From Modestobacter sp. L9-4 (lineage in GTDB: Bacteria > Actinomycetota > Actinomycetes > Mycobacteriales > Geodermatophilaceae), in contig NZ_CP077800.1 of NCBI RefSeq assembly GCF_019112525.1, positions 310,001 through 374,000 of the forward strand: a DNA stretch of 64,000 nucleotides. The letters are read 5' to 3'. Both the position numbers and the translations under genes were made by a program. A model generated the notes under the pieces. That model made no database searches, was not told the origin of the DNA, and saw nothing but the letters and a program-made list of their open reading frames with translations. Shown piece after piece: positions 7,554 to 16,019 of the stretch; positions within the stretch are counted from its first letter, which is position 1, and each line of letters begins with the position of its first letter.

Positions 7554-9038
7554 ATGACCACCTCGACCACGGTCGAGCACCTCGACGTGCTGATCATCGG
7601 TGCCGGCCTGTCCGGCATCGGCGCCGCGTACCACCTGCGACGCGACCACCCGCAGCGCAGCGTCGCGCTGCTGGAGGCCCGCGGCGCCACCGGCGGCACC
7701 TGGGACCTGTTCCGCTACCCCGGCATCCGCTCGGACTCCGACCTGCACACCTTCGGCTACGAGTTCAAGCCGTGGCGTGAGGAGCAGTCGATCGCCGGCG
7801 CCGACCGGATCCTGGCCTACCTGCGGGAGACGGCGGCGGAGAACGGCATCGACCGGCTGGTGCGGTTCCACTCCAAGGTCGTCGCCGCCTCGTGGTCGTC
7901 GGAGCAGGCGCGCTGGAGCGTCGAGGTCGAGCGCACCGACACCGGCGAACGGACGACGCTGACCTGCGGCTGGCTGTTCTGCGCCGGTGGCTACTACCGC
8001 TACGACGAGGGGTTCACCCCGGTCTTCCCCGGCCGCGAGCGGTTCACCGGCACGGTCGTGCACCCGCAGCACTGGCCCGAGGACCTCGACACCGCCGGCA
8101 GGCGGGTGCTGGTCATCGGCAGCGGCGCCACCGCGGTGACCCTGGTGCCGGCGCTGACGCAGACCGGTGCGCAGGTGACGATGCTGCAGCGCACGCCCAG
8201 CTACGTGCTGCCCGTCCCGGCCGAGGACGCGCTGGCCAACCGGCTGCGCCGGCTGCTCGGCGAGGAGCGCGCGCACCCGCTGATCCGGCGCAAGAACATC
8301 GCCAAGAGCCAGTTCATCTGGCGGTTCTGCCAGCGGCACCCGGAGCGGGCGCGGGCGCTGATCCGCTGGGTCAACACCAAGCAGCTGCCCGAGGGCTATC
8401 CGGTCGACGAGCACTTCAAGCCGCCGTACGGGCCGTGGGACCAGCGGCTGTGCGCCGTCCCCAACGGCGACCTGTTCCGCTCCATCCGGGAGGGGACGGC
8501 AGAGGTGGTCACCGACCGGATCGCCACGTTCACCGAGACCGGCGTGCTGCTGGAGTCCGGCCGCGAGCTCACCGCCGACGTCATCGTCACCGCCACCGGG
8601 CTCAACGTGCAGGCCTTCGGGGGCATCGCGCTCACCGTCGACGGGGACGAGGTGCGACTGCCGGAGACCGTCGCGTTCAAGGGGATGATGCTGTCCGGCG
8701 TCCCGAACTTCGCCTACGCGATCGGGTACACCAACAGCTCGTGGACGCTGAAGATCGGGCTGCTGTGCGAGCACTTCACCCGGCTGCTCAGCCACATGGA
8801 CGCGCACGGGTACGACTCCGCCCGGCCCGTCCCGCGCGACCCGGACATGCCCACCCGGCCCTTCCTGGACTTCGGCGCGGGCTACCTGCAGCGGTCGATG
8901 GACTCCCTCCCGCGGCAGGGTGACCACATGCCCTGGCTCACCTCGACCGGCTACCGCGCCGACGTCAAGCTGCTCCGGGCCGACAGCGTCGTCGACCCCG
9001 AGCTCCACTTCTCGGCCCGGGTCCCGGTGCCGGCATGA
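7554..9038 (+). CDS. flavin monooxygenase, Baeyer-Villiger type
   Basis: 494 residues. An N-terminal FAD-binding GxGxxG (GAGLSGIG, about 16-23), the Baeyer-Villiger fingerprint FxGxxxHxxxW (FTGTVVHPQHW, about 162-172) and a second Rossmann motif for NADPH (VIGSGATAV) identify an NADPH- and O2-dependent flavoenzyme that inserts oxygen next to a carbonyl or oxidises a soft heteroatom. First gene of a three-gene operon: the next ATG overlaps its stop by 4 bp. The substrate is unknown. The FMO, hydrolase, SDR order resembles the mycobacterial mymA operon (established parallel), which suggests oxidation of lipid-like or cyclic ketone substrates. Confidence 0.93.
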   Translation: MTTSTTVEHLDVLIIGAGLSGIGAAYHLRRDHPQRSVALLEARGATGGTWDLFRYPGIRSDSDLHTFGYEFKPWREEQSIAGADRILAYLRETAAENGIDRLVRFHSKVVAASWSSEQARWSVEVERTDTGERTTLTCGWLFCAGGYYRYDEGFTPVFPGRERFTGTVVHPQHWPEDLDTAGRRVLVIGSGATAVTLVPALTQTGAQVTMLQRTPSYVLPVPAEDALANRLRRLLGEERAHPLIRRKNIAKSQFIWRFCQRHPERARALIRWVNTKQLPEGYPVDEHFKPPYGPWDQRLCAVPNGDLFRSIREGTAEVVTDRIATFTETGVLLESGRELTADVIVTATGLNVQAFGGIALTVDGDEVRLPETVAFKGMMLSGVPNFAYAIGYTNSSWTLKIGLLCEHFTRLLSHMDAHGYDSARPVPRDPDMPTRPFLDFGAGYLQRSMDSLPRQGDHMPWLTSTGYRADVKLLRADSVVDPELHFSARVPVPA

Positions 9039-9979
9039 CCGACACGAGGACTCCCGTGACCGATGTCGACCAGTTCGTCGACCTGCCCGCCGGCCCGCGG
9101 ATCTGCTACCGCGTCGAGGGCCCGGACGACGGCGTCCCGCTGCTGCTCATCGCCGGGCTCGGCATCGACCTGACCTCCTGGCCGCAGCGGATGGTCGACT
9201 TGTTCACCGCCCGCGGGTTCCGCGTCGTCCGGTTCGACAACCGCGACATCGGCCGCTCCAGCCAGATCGGCACGCCGCGGCCCGGGCGGCTGCGCCAGCT
9301 GCTGGCCCGGCCCCGCGCCGACGCCTACGACCTCGCCGACATGGCCGCCGACGCCTACGGGCTGCTCGAGCACCTCGGCATCGAGCGGGTGCACCTGGTG
9401 GGCATGTCGATGGGCGGGATGATCGCCCAGACGCTGACCGCCCGGCACCCGGAGCGGGTCGCCAGCCTGACCTCGATCTTCTCCACCACCGGCGACCGCT
9501 CCGTCGGCCAGCCGGCCCGCTCGACGCTGCTGCGGCTGGCCAAGGGCCCCTCCCCCACCATCGAGGACTCCGTCGAGCGGCACCTGGGCATGCTGGCGCA
9601 CATCGGCTCGCCGACCCTGCTGCCCGACGAGGACCTCGAGCGCGCCTGGGCGACCGGGTTCTGGGAGCGCGGCGGCGGCGTGCGTGCGCGGGCCGGGGTC
9701 CCCCGGCAGATCGGCGCGATCCAGGCCTCCGGCGACCGGACGGCGGAGCTGGCCTCGATCACCGCACCGACGCTGGTCGTGCACGGGTCGACCGACCGGA
9801 TGGTGCACCCCACGGGTGGCCGCGCCACCGCCGACGCCGTCCCCGGTGCCCGGTTCGTCGAGATCACCGGGATGGGCCACCACCTGGCCCCCGGCGTGGT
9901 CGACCGGCTGGTCGACCTCACCACCGAGCTGGCCCACGGCACCGGCGCCCCGCTGACCACCCCAGGAGACCCCCGATGA
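9035..9979 (+). CDS. alpha/beta-hydrolase fold esterase
   Basis: 314 residues. Nucleophile elbow GMSMGG (VGMSMGGMIAQTLTARHP), oxyanion region LLIAGLGIDLTSW, an acid residue near VVHGSTDRMVHP and the catalytic His in GMGHHLAPG form a complete triad. Start ATG overlaps the monooxygenase stop (ATGA) and the end overlaps the SDR start in the same way. A natural role is to hydrolyse the ester or lactone made by the Baeyer-Villiger enzyme (inference from context). No signal peptide, so cytoplasmic. Confidence 0.9.
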   Translation: MTDTRTPVTDVDQFVDLPAGPRICYRVEGPDDGVPLLLIAGLGIDLTSWPQRMVDLFTARGFRVVRFDNRDIGRSSQIGTPRPGRLRQLLARPRADAYDLADMAADAYGLLEHLGIERVHLVGMSMGGMIAQTLTARHPERVASLTSIFSTTGDRSVGQPARSTLLRLAKGPSPTIEDSVERHLGMLAHIGSPTLLPDEDLERAWATGFWERGGGVRARAGVPRQIGAIQASGDRTAELASITAPTLVVHGSTDRMVHPTGGRATADAVPGARFVEITGMGHHLAPGVVDRLVDLTTELAHGTGAPLTTPGDPR

Positions 9980-10836
9980 GCAGGACCCCGCACAACAGCG
10001 TCCGCGGCAAGGTCGCCGTCGTCACCGGCGCCGGGTCCGGCATCGGCCGCGAGCTGGCCCTGCAGCTGGCCCGCCGGGGGGCGCGGCTGGCGCTGTCCGA
10101 CATCGGCGAGACCGGGCTGGCCGAGACCGCCGCGCGGGCACGGGCGCTGGGTGCCGAGGTGCACACCGCCCGGCTCGACGTGACCGACCGGGCCGCGGTG
10201 ATCGCGTACGCCGAGAGCGTGGCCGGTCACTTCGGCGTCGTCCACCAGGTCTACAACAACGCCGGGGTCGCTGGCGGCGCCGCGGTGCTGGACAGCGACT
10301 GGGCCGACTACGACCGCATCTGGGGCGTGAACCTCTTCGGCGTGCTGCACGGCACCAAGGCGTTCCTCCCCCACCTGGTCGCCTCCGGCGACGGGCACGT
10401 GGTCAACGTGTCCAGCCTCAACGGGGTCATGGCGCAGGCCGGCATCAACGCCTACAGCGCGAGCAAGTTCGCCGTCCGCGGGTTCACCGAGGCGCTGCGG
10501 CAGGAGATGCTGCTCGCCGGGCACCCGGTGCAGGTCACCGTCGTCCACCCCGGCGGGGTGCGCACGAACATCGCCAGCGCGGCACTCGAGGTGTCGCGGC
10601 AGCGGGGTGACGAGGTCACCGCCGAGGACGAGGCACGCGTCCGCTTCTACAACGAGAAGCTGCTGCGGATGCCGCCCGAGCAGGCCGCCCGGATCGTCGT
10701 GGACGGCGTGGAGGCCGGGCGGGCGCGGGTGATGGTCGGCAACGACGCCAAGGCCGTGGACCTGCTGGTGCGCCTGTTCCCGGCCTCCTACCCGCGGATC
10801 GCCGCCCGGCTGCAGCGGCGCCGCCAGCGGCCCTGA
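9976..10836 (+). CDS. short-chain dehydrogenase/reductase (SDR)
   Basis: 286 residues, third gene of the monooxygenase operon, with ATG overlapping the upstream stop. Classical SDR features are the cofactor motif TGAGSGIG (about 18-25), NNAGV, catalytic Ser in NVSSLNG and YSASK (YxxxK). The C-terminal extension (VDLLVRLFPASYPRIAARLQRRR) is typical of the larger SadH-like SDRs. It likely interconverts the alcohol and ketone form of the operon's substrate. The same frame is open upstream through the two preceding genes, but only the 9976 start makes sense. Confidence 0.92.
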   Translation: MSRTPHNSVRGKVAVVTGAGSGIGRELALQLARRGARLALSDIGETGLAETAARARALGAEVHTARLDVTDRAAVIAYAESVAGHFGVVHQVYNNAGVAGGAAVLDSDWADYDRIWGVNLFGVLHGTKAFLPHLVASGDGHVVNVSSLNGVMAQAGINAYSASKFAVRGFTEALRQEMLLAGHPVQVTVVHPGGVRTNIASAALEVSRQRGDEVTAEDEARVRFYNEKLLRMPPEQAARIVVDGVEAGRARVMVGNDAKAVDLLVRLFPASYPRIAARLQRRRQRP

Positions 10837-10838
10837 GC

Positions 10839-12071
10839 TCAGACCTCCCGGCGGGCGCGCACGGCGGCGGCCAGCTCGGCCAGCAGCCGCTCGGTCGTCG
10901 GGAGGTCGACGCAGGCGTCGGTGACGCTCTTGCCGTACTCCAGCGACCCCGGGTGCGCGCGGTCGAGGTCCTGCCGGCCCTCGACGAGGTTGCTCTCGAT
11001 CATCACCCCGCGCAGCGCCCGCTCACCGCCGGCGATCTGGCCGGCCAGGTCGGCGACGACGGCGGCCTGGCGGCGGTGGTCCTTCTGGCTGTTGCCGTGG
11101 GAGGCGTCGACGACGACCACCTCGGGCAGGCCCCGCGCGGCCAGCGCCTGCTTGGTGGTGGCGACGTGGGCGGCGGAGTGGTTGGGGCCGTCCTTGTCCC
11201 CGCGCAGGATCACGTGGGCGGTGTCGTTGCCGGTGGTCGACAGCTGGGCGGTCACCCCGTGGCCGTCGACGCCGAGGAACTCGTGCGCGGCCCGCGCGGT
11301 GAGCACGGCGGAGATGGCGGCGCCGATGCTGCCCTCGGGTGAGTTCTTGAAGCCGATGACCGAGGAGAAGCCCGAGGCCCGCTCGCGGGCGGTCTGGTCG
11401 GTGACGTTGCGGGCGCCGACTCCGTTGTAGGTGACCAGCCCGTTGACGTACTGCGGGGTCAGGGCGTTCAGCGGCTCGGCCGCGACCGGCACGCCCAGGG
11501 CGGTGATGGCGCGCATGAGCATGCGGGTGGCGACCAGCCCGACGCTGATCCGGCTGGAGCCGTCGAGGAAGGGGTCGTAGGCGAAGCCCTTCCAGTCGAC
11601 CTCGGTGCGCGGCTTCTCGGTGTAGGTGCGCATCAGGACCTCGAGGTCGGCGCCGTGGCGCTCCCGCATGCCGGCGATGAACCCGGCGTACTCCACGGCG
11701 GCGGCCGGGTCGTGGATCGAGCACGGGCCGGCGATCACGGTCAGCCGGTCGTCGGCACCCCGGACGATGTCGCCCACCGCCCGGCGCGCGGCGCGCGTGG
11801 TGGCGGTCGAGGCGGCCGGCAGCGGGACGACGGTGGCGACCGCGGCCGGGGTGACCACGACGGACAGACCGGTGATCCGGGCGTTCACCAGGTCGGCGTC
11901 GTCCACCTCGTCCGCCGCGCCGGTGCCCAGCTCCTGCACGACACCGGGCAGCAGCTCGGCGAGGGTGTCGTCGATCTGCTGGTTCACCCGGGTCTGCAGT
12001 TCGAGGAGGCGGTCGGCGATCCGGGTGGCCTCGGTCAGGATCTGGTCGGCGGGGAGCGGGGCCTGGTCCAT
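10839..12071 (-). CDS. 3-deoxy-7-phosphoheptulonate synthase, class I
   Basis: 410 residues. It catalyses condensation of phosphoenolpyruvate and erythrose 4-phosphate, the first step of the shikimate pathway. Diagnostic blocks are IAGPCSIHD, KPRTEVDWKG, VGLVATRMLM, GFKNSPEGSIG, VILRGDKDGPN, VVDASHGNSQKDH and MIESNLVEG. It belongs to the short AroF/AroG/AroH type, not the class II type common in Streptomyces and Mycobacterium. The N-terminus carries about 50 extra residues (ADQILTEATRIADRLLELQTRVN), probably an amphipathic helix. The product is clear; the isozyme is not. Confidence 0.93.
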   Translation of the reverse strand: MDQAPLPADQILTEATRIADRLLELQTRVNQQIDDTLAELLPGVVQELGTGAADEVDDADLVNARITGLSVVVTPAAVATVVPLPAASTATTRAARRAVGDIVRGADDRLTVIAGPCSIHDPAAAVEYAGFIAGMRERHGADLEVLMRTYTEKPRTEVDWKGFAYDPFLDGSSRISVGLVATRMLMRAITALGVPVAAEPLNALTPQYVNGLVTYNGVGARNVTDQTARERASGFSSVIGFKNSPEGSIGAAISAVLTARAAHEFLGVDGHGVTAQLSTTGNDTAHVILRGDKDGPNHSAAHVATTKQALAARGLPEVVVVDASHGNSQKDHRRQAAVVADLAGQIAGGERALRGVMIESNLVEGRQDLDRAHPGSLEYGKSVTDACVDLPTTERLLAELAAAVRARREV

Positions 12072-12130
12072 GCCGCGAGTGTTCCTGGCCGCACGCGCCG
12101 CCCGCGAGCGGGGGCCGCGTCCACCTGCCC

Positions 12131-12152
12131 CAGGACGGGACTGCCCGTTCTG
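12131..12152. terminator. hairpin between lipoprotein gene and DAHP synthase gene
   Basis: CAGGACGGG at 12131-12139 pairs with CCCGTTCTG at 12144-12152 (8 of 9 Watson-Crick pairs, 4-nt loop). It lies between two minus-strand genes and could act as terminator or attenuator for the DAHP synthase gene. No leader peptide is evident. Confidence 0.35.
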
Positions 12153-12185
12153 TGCTGCCGTGATCCGTGGCGGCCCGGCGTGCAG

Positions 12186-12587
12186 TCAGCAGTACGAGCC
12201 GGAGTCGACCTGCCAGGTCTCGTCCGGGCCCCGGACGACGTGCAGCTTCAGAGCACCCGAGCGGACGCTCGTGCCACTCGCGTCCGCACCGTCCTGCTGC
12301 CAGCCGGACCGCGGCACTCCAGGGACGCCGCCGTGTTCGGCGAACCACTCGGCCGCAGCGACCGGTGTCGGCCGACCGCCCCTGTCCGACACCAGGGACA
12401 GGGAGAACCCGCCGCAGCTGGGTGCGGGCGTCCCCGTGGCTGCAGCCGAGGGAGATGTCGCTGCGGTCGGCTCCGCAGCCGGTCGTGACTGCGTCGCGGT
12501 GCCGCACGACGCGGTCGTCATCACCGCTGTCCCGACGACGGCCACCACCGCGGACCGCAGCGTCAGAGCGCTCGGACGCAGGCTCAT
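12186..12587 (-). CDS. small secreted lipoprotein, unknown function
   Basis: 133 residues. The N-terminus is a signal peptide (RPSALTLRSAVVAVVGTAVMTTASC) ending in a lipobox-like TASC, followed by a Thr/Ala/Pro-rich linker. The compact domain has two Cys (SCGGFSLSLVSDRGG and the C-terminal GSYC), which could form a disulphide. A PTPVAAAEWFAEHGG segment lies in the middle. I do not recognise a family. Start ATG at 12587 was chosen because it begins the signal peptide; the frame is open further upstream without coding sense. Confidence 0.6.
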   Translation of the reverse strand: MSLRPSALTLRSAVVAVVGTAVMTTASCGTATQSRPAAEPTAATSPSAAATGTPAPSCGGFSLSLVSDRGGRPTPVAAAEWFAEHGGVPGVPRSGWQQDGADASGTSVRSGALKLHVVRGPDETWQVDSGSYC

Positions 12588-12704
12588 GGGGGCAGGCTGC
12601 CAGAGCGACGCGCCCCCGACCAGCGAGGCCGCCGGACGACTCCGCTCGCCAACGATCCGGTGACGAAGGGCGACGAACCGGCGGACGGGCGCCACACTCC
12701 CGGC

Positions 12705-13229
12705 ATGCGGAGGACGACGGTCTCGCGGGTGGCCCTGTACGCGACCACGGCCGTTGCCCTGGTCGCGTGTTCCCGGGCTGACGCGCTCACCCCCCAGGCC
12801 GCCGGACTCGACGTCAACACCGCACCCACCCCGGACGCGCTCCGCACCGTCGACGTCCCTCCGGAGCTGGCGGCCTCGATCGACGACCCGGTGCCCGAGG
12901 TCGCGGGTCCACCGGCATCGGGGGCGACGAGCATGCCGTGGGCCTTCGTCTCCCAGGACGGGGCTCAGCTGCGCATCGCCTACATCGCCGGCAACGGTTC
13001 CGGCGACGGGGCCTGCACCCGACTGCACGGCATCCAGACGGCGGAGACCGACACGTCGGTGTCCCTCACGGTCTGGAGCACGACGGACCTGTCCCAGACC
13101 GCGTGCGCGTCGATGCTCGTGACCGGCTCCGGCACCGTCACCCTCGACGCCCCGCTCGGCGACCGCCCACTGGTCCACCCGCCGCTGTCCGGGTCCTGGG
13201 CCCAGCTCGCCGACCAACTGCCGGAGTAG
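12705..13229 (+). CDS. putative lipoprotein, unknown function
   Basis: 174 residues from the ATG at 12705. The signal peptide RRTTVSRVALYATTAVALVAC ends in a lipobox-like LVAC. The mature part has two further Cys (GACTRLHGIQTAETD and TACASMLV) and a beta-rich look, with no recognised domain. A GTG at 12660 would add 15 residues before the signal peptide and is less likely. Divergent from the 12186 lipoprotein gene; the two share size, export signal and cysteine pair, so they may act at the same envelope site (inference). Confidence 0.55.
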   Translation: MRRTTVSRVALYATTAVALVACSRADALTPQAAGLDVNTAPTPDALRTVDVPPELAASIDDPVPEVAGPPASGATSMPWAFVSQDGAQLRIAYIAGNGSGDGACTRLHGIQTAETDTSVSLTVWSTTDLSQTACASMLVTGSGTVTLDAPLGDRPLVHPPLSGSWAQLADQLPE

Positions 13230-13356
13230 TCCGGGGCAGCTCGACACCGACCGATCACGGACGCCCGCCGACGGACTGACCAACAGCCGGCCTGGCGTCT
13301 CGTTGGCACTGACGACGAGTGCACCGGGAGCCCGGGTACGACCTGTCCCGGAGGGC

Positions 13357-13956
13357 TCAGCGAGCGGCGAGCCGGCTGAAGGTGGCCGCGATGGAGTGTG
13401 CGAGCACCGGGACGTCCACCGGGTCCTCACCGGCGCCGGGGTCGCGGAGACTGCCGTCACGGGCCAGCACGACCAGCCCGTGCACCAGGGCCCAGGCCAT
13501 CACCGTCAGCGTGGACGGCGACATCTGCTCCGAGCCGCCCATCCGGCCGGCGGCCGCGGCCAGGACGCCGATCGCTGAGTGCTGTGCCTCGCGGAGCGCT
13601 GCGTCGTCCGCATCGAGCTCGACGGCGCGGAACATGAGGTCGAACAGCGCCGGGTGCGCCACGCCGAAGTCGATGTAAGCCGCCCCCAGTGCCGCCAGCC
13701 GGGCCTCGGGATCAGGTGCGTCCACCGCGCCGAGCGCTGCGGCCAGGTCACGGAAGCCCTGCGTGGCCACCGCGGTGAGCAGCCCGGCTCGGTCGTCGAA
13801 GTGGTACTTGGGCGCGGCATGGGACAGCCCAGCCCGCCGGGCGACGGCGCGCAGGCTGATGCCCGCGTGCCCGTGCTCGGTGAGCTCGTCGACCGCGGCT
13901 GCCAGCAGGGCCGCGCGTGCGCTGGCGACCGGCTTCATGGCGTTCTCGTCGTCCAT
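13357..13956 (-). CDS. TetR-family regulator (TetR_C_13-like C-terminus)
   Basis: 199 residues. N-terminal HTH: AALLAAAVDELTEHGHAGISLRAVARRAGLSHAAPKYHFDDRAGLLTAVA. The C-terminal half (ALGAAYIDFGVAHPALFDLMFR and LVHGLVVLARDGSL) is the pattern of the WHG/TetR_C_13 subgroup. ATG at 13956 gives a standard N-terminus. It is divergent from the gene at 14061 and two copies of a 13-bp palindrome lie between them, so autoregulation and repression of the neighbour are likely. Confidence 0.88.
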   Translation of the reverse strand: MDDENAMKPVASARAALLAAAVDELTEHGHAGISLRAVARRAGLSHAAPKYHFDDRAGLLTAVATQGFRDLAAALGAVDAPDPEARLAALGAAYIDFGVAHPALFDLMFRAVELDADDAALREAQHSAIGVLAAAAGRMGGSEQMSPSTLTVMAWALVHGLVVLARDGSLRDPGAGEDPVDVPVLAHSIAATFSRLAAR

Positions 13957-13979
13957 GGGGCCAGTCTGCGGCGTTCGAC

Positions 13980-14035
13980 TTGACACTGTCAATCATAGCG
14001 GTGCATGCTGGTCCTCGTCAGCTTGACAGTGTCAA
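13980..14035. promoter_or_regulatory. twin TetR operators, TTGACA-N-TGTCAA
   Basis: TTGACACTGTCAA (13980-13992) and TTGACAGTGTCAA (14023-14035) are perfect palindromes around one central base, with centres 43 bp apart (about four helical turns). Each also contains a TTGACA hexamer equal to the -35 consensus, so repressor binding would block RNA polymerase directly. Confidence 0.75.
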
Positions 14036-14060
14036 GCACACCAACTCCGAGGAGCCCGCC

Positions 14061-14513
14061 GTGTACCACTCCATCGTCGCCCGCATCTCCCGCCGCAACT
14101 TCGAGCGCGTCAACGCCCACGACTACGAGCCGCTGCTGGCCAGCTGCACCCCGGACATCCACCACCGCTTCGGCGGCGACCACGCCCTGGGCGGCGAGCG
14201 CCACGACAAGGAGCACCTGCGGGCCTGGTTCCAGCGCCTGGGCCGGCTCAACCCCACGCTGCGGCTCACGGTCAGCGACGTCTGGGTCAAGGGCCTCCCC
14301 CACGACACCACCATCGTCATGCGCTGGGACGCCGTCCAGGACATGCCCGACGCGTCGCCCTACGTCAACCACGGCGTGCACGTCATCAAGATGCGCTGGC
14401 TGAAGGTGGTCTCCATCGACGCCAACGAGGACTCCCAGGCCGTCGAGCGCGCCTGCGCCGTCTTCGCCGCCCACGGCGTCGCCGAGGCCACCGCCGCCCC
14501 CATCACCAGCTGA
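14061..14513 (+). CDS. SnoaL-like (NTF2-fold) protein
   Basis: 150 residues, GTG start with GAGGAG seven bases upstream. The pattern RRNFERVNAHDYEPLLASCTPDIHHRFGGDHALGGERHDKEHLRAWFQRL is typical of SnoaL-like polyketide-cyclase/ketosteroid-isomerase-fold proteins, with an acid-base cavity but no fixed catalytic set. It is the presumed target of the divergent TetR regulator through the twin palindromes. Function unknown; such proteins often detoxify or isomerise small hydrophobic compounds. Confidence 0.72.
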   Translation: MYHSIVARISRRNFERVNAHDYEPLLASCTPDIHHRFGGDHALGGERHDKEHLRAWFQRLGRLNPTLRLTVSDVWVKGLPHDTTIVMRWDAVQDMPDASPYVNHGVHVIKMRWLKVVSIDANEDSQAVERACAVFAAHGVAEATAAPITS

Positions 14514-14546
14514 CCCGTCACCACGCCGACCGGAACGGACGCCACG

Positions 14547-15077
14547 ATGACGACCCACCTGAGCACACGCGCCTGCACCACCCGGACGGCGACCACCGGC
14601 AGGTCACGGCCTGCGTCCCACCGGCCGACCTCCGGCGCCGGTGAGACCACCGAGGACCTGCGGGTCGGGGACGCCGAACGGTCCCAGACCTCGGCCCTGC
14701 TCAGCCGGGCGTTCACCTCCGGCCACCTCGACGTCCTCGAGTACGAGCAGCGCCTGGAGGCCCTGGCCACCACCCGCACGCACCGCGACCTGGCCGGGCT
14801 CACCGGCGACCTGCCCGTCGCGACCCTGCTCCGGTCCGACCCCGACCGCCTCGCCCGACGCCGGCGCGCAGCCCGGCTCGCACTGGCCGTCCACACCGGT
14901 GCCGCCGTCCTGACCGTCGTCCTGTGCTCGCTGGTCTGGCTCATCGTCGCCCTGACCGCGCACGCCTGGTACCCCTGGCCGATCTGGCCACTGCTCGGCG
15001 CCGTGCTCGGCGTCGCCTCACACGCACTCGCGACCCTGCACCTGACCCGACGACCCCCGGCCGACACGCACCGGTGA
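14547..15077 (+). CDS. DUF1707 domain membrane protein
   Basis: 176 residues. A DUF1707 domain (about 33-90: LRVGDAERSQTSALLSRAFTSGHLDVLEYEQRLEALATTRTHRDLAGLTGDLP) is followed by two predicted transmembrane helices (about 113-135 and 140-165) with a WYPWPIWP turn between them. DUF1707 is a short actinobacterial domain of unknown function, usually at the N-terminus of membrane proteins. It lies 33 bp after the SnoaL-like gene and may be co-transcribed under the same TetR control. Confidence 0.8.
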   Translation: MTTHLSTRACTTRTATTGRSRPASHRPTSGAGETTEDLRVGDAERSQTSALLSRAFTSGHLDVLEYEQRLEALATTRTHRDLAGLTGDLPVATLLRSDPDRLARRRRAARLALAVHTGAAVLTVVLCSLVWLIVALTAHAWYPWPIWPLLGAVLGVASHALATLHLTRRPPADTHR

Positions 15078-15256
15078 CGGCGAGCGTGCCCCCTGCGCTC
15101 GAACGGTCGCACTGCTCGGGCCGACCGGGACGGCTCGTCGGTGAGTGGCCCCGCACCTGACCGTTCCCGGGCCACCGGCACCGGTGGCGCAGCGGGGTCC
15201 CCTCATCCGCGTCCTCGCAGCGATGGGGTCCCTCTGCCCCGGTGGCCCGGGAGCCG

Positions 15257-15949
15257 TCAGAGGCTCAGGGTCGTCGGGGGGCCTGACAGGGACGCCTTGG
15301 CGCGTCGGGCGAAGTCGTCGGCCACGACCTCGATCTCGCCGGCGGCCAGACCGTCGAGCACGGTGGTCACGAACTCCTCGGTGCTGATCTTGGGGAAGTC
15401 CCAGCCCGCGCTCATGTCGGTGTCGACCAGACCGACGTGGGCACCCAGGACCTGGGTGCCCTGCTCGGCGAGCTCGACCCGGAAGGCGTTGTTGAGGTTC
15501 CAGGCGGCGGCCTTGCTCACCGAGTAGGCGGCGTTGCCGGGCACCGCGTACCAGGAGGCGGCGGACAGCACCGTGACGATGGCGCCGCCGCCGTTGCGGC
15601 CCAGCGTGGGAGCGAACCCCCGGGTCACCTGCAGCGTGCCGAAGACGTTGGTCTCGACGTCCCGCCGGATGGTGTCGAGGTCCCCGGACAGCACCGGCGT
15701 CACCGTGGCGATGCCGGCGTTGTTGACCAGCAGGTCGACGTCAGGAGCCGCGTGAACAGCGGCGTCCACGCTGGCGGCATCGGTGATGTCCAGCTCGAGC
15801 GGCACGGCTCCGTCGACGTCGATCGAGCGGGCATCGCGGGCGGTGGCATAGACCCGTCGGGCGCCGCGGGCCAACAGCTGGCGGGTGAACTCCCGGCCCA
15901 GCCCGCGGTTGGCCCCGGTGACGAGTGCAGTGGCGTTCTCGATCTCCAT
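15257..15949 (-). CDS. SDR family oxidoreductase
   Basis: 230 residues. Motifs are TGANRGLG (about 10-17), NNAGI, TVLSAASW with the catalytic Ser, and YSVSKAA (YxxxK). The cofactor-binding region after strand 2 (ATARDARSIDVDGAVPLELDITD) suggests NADP. Divergent from a MerR gene; a MerR-type promoter with an unusually long spacer lies immediately upstream, and its -10 is so close to the ATG that the mRNA would be leaderless. Substrate unknown. Confidence 0.9.
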   Translation of the reverse strand: MEIENATALVTGANRGLGREFTRQLLARGARRVYATARDARSIDVDGAVPLELDITDAASVDAAVHAAPDVDLLVNNAGIATVTPVLSGDLDTIRRDVETNVFGTLQVTRGFAPTLGRNGGGAIVTVLSAASWYAVPGNAAYSVSKAAAWNLNNAFRVELAEQGTQVLGAHVGLVDTDMSAGWDFPKISTEEFVTTVLDGLAAGEIEVVADDFARRAKASLSGPPTTLSL

Positions 15950-15954
15950 GACCC

Positions 15955-15987
15955 GAACCTAGGATCTGACACGCATGTGAGGTTCAA
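15955..15987 (-). promoter_or_regulatory. MerR-type promoter of the SDR gene
   Basis: Read on the minus strand, TTGAAC (15987-15982) and TAGGTT are separated by 20 bp. The flanking dyad GAACCT (15955-15960) / AGGTTC (15980-15985) spans the long spacer, as in promoters that MerR proteins activate by DNA untwisting. The putative -10 ends six bases before the SDR ATG. Confidence 0.55.
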
Positions 15988-16019
15988 GCCCTGAGCGTGA
16001 GACCTGGGTCACGGAGGTG

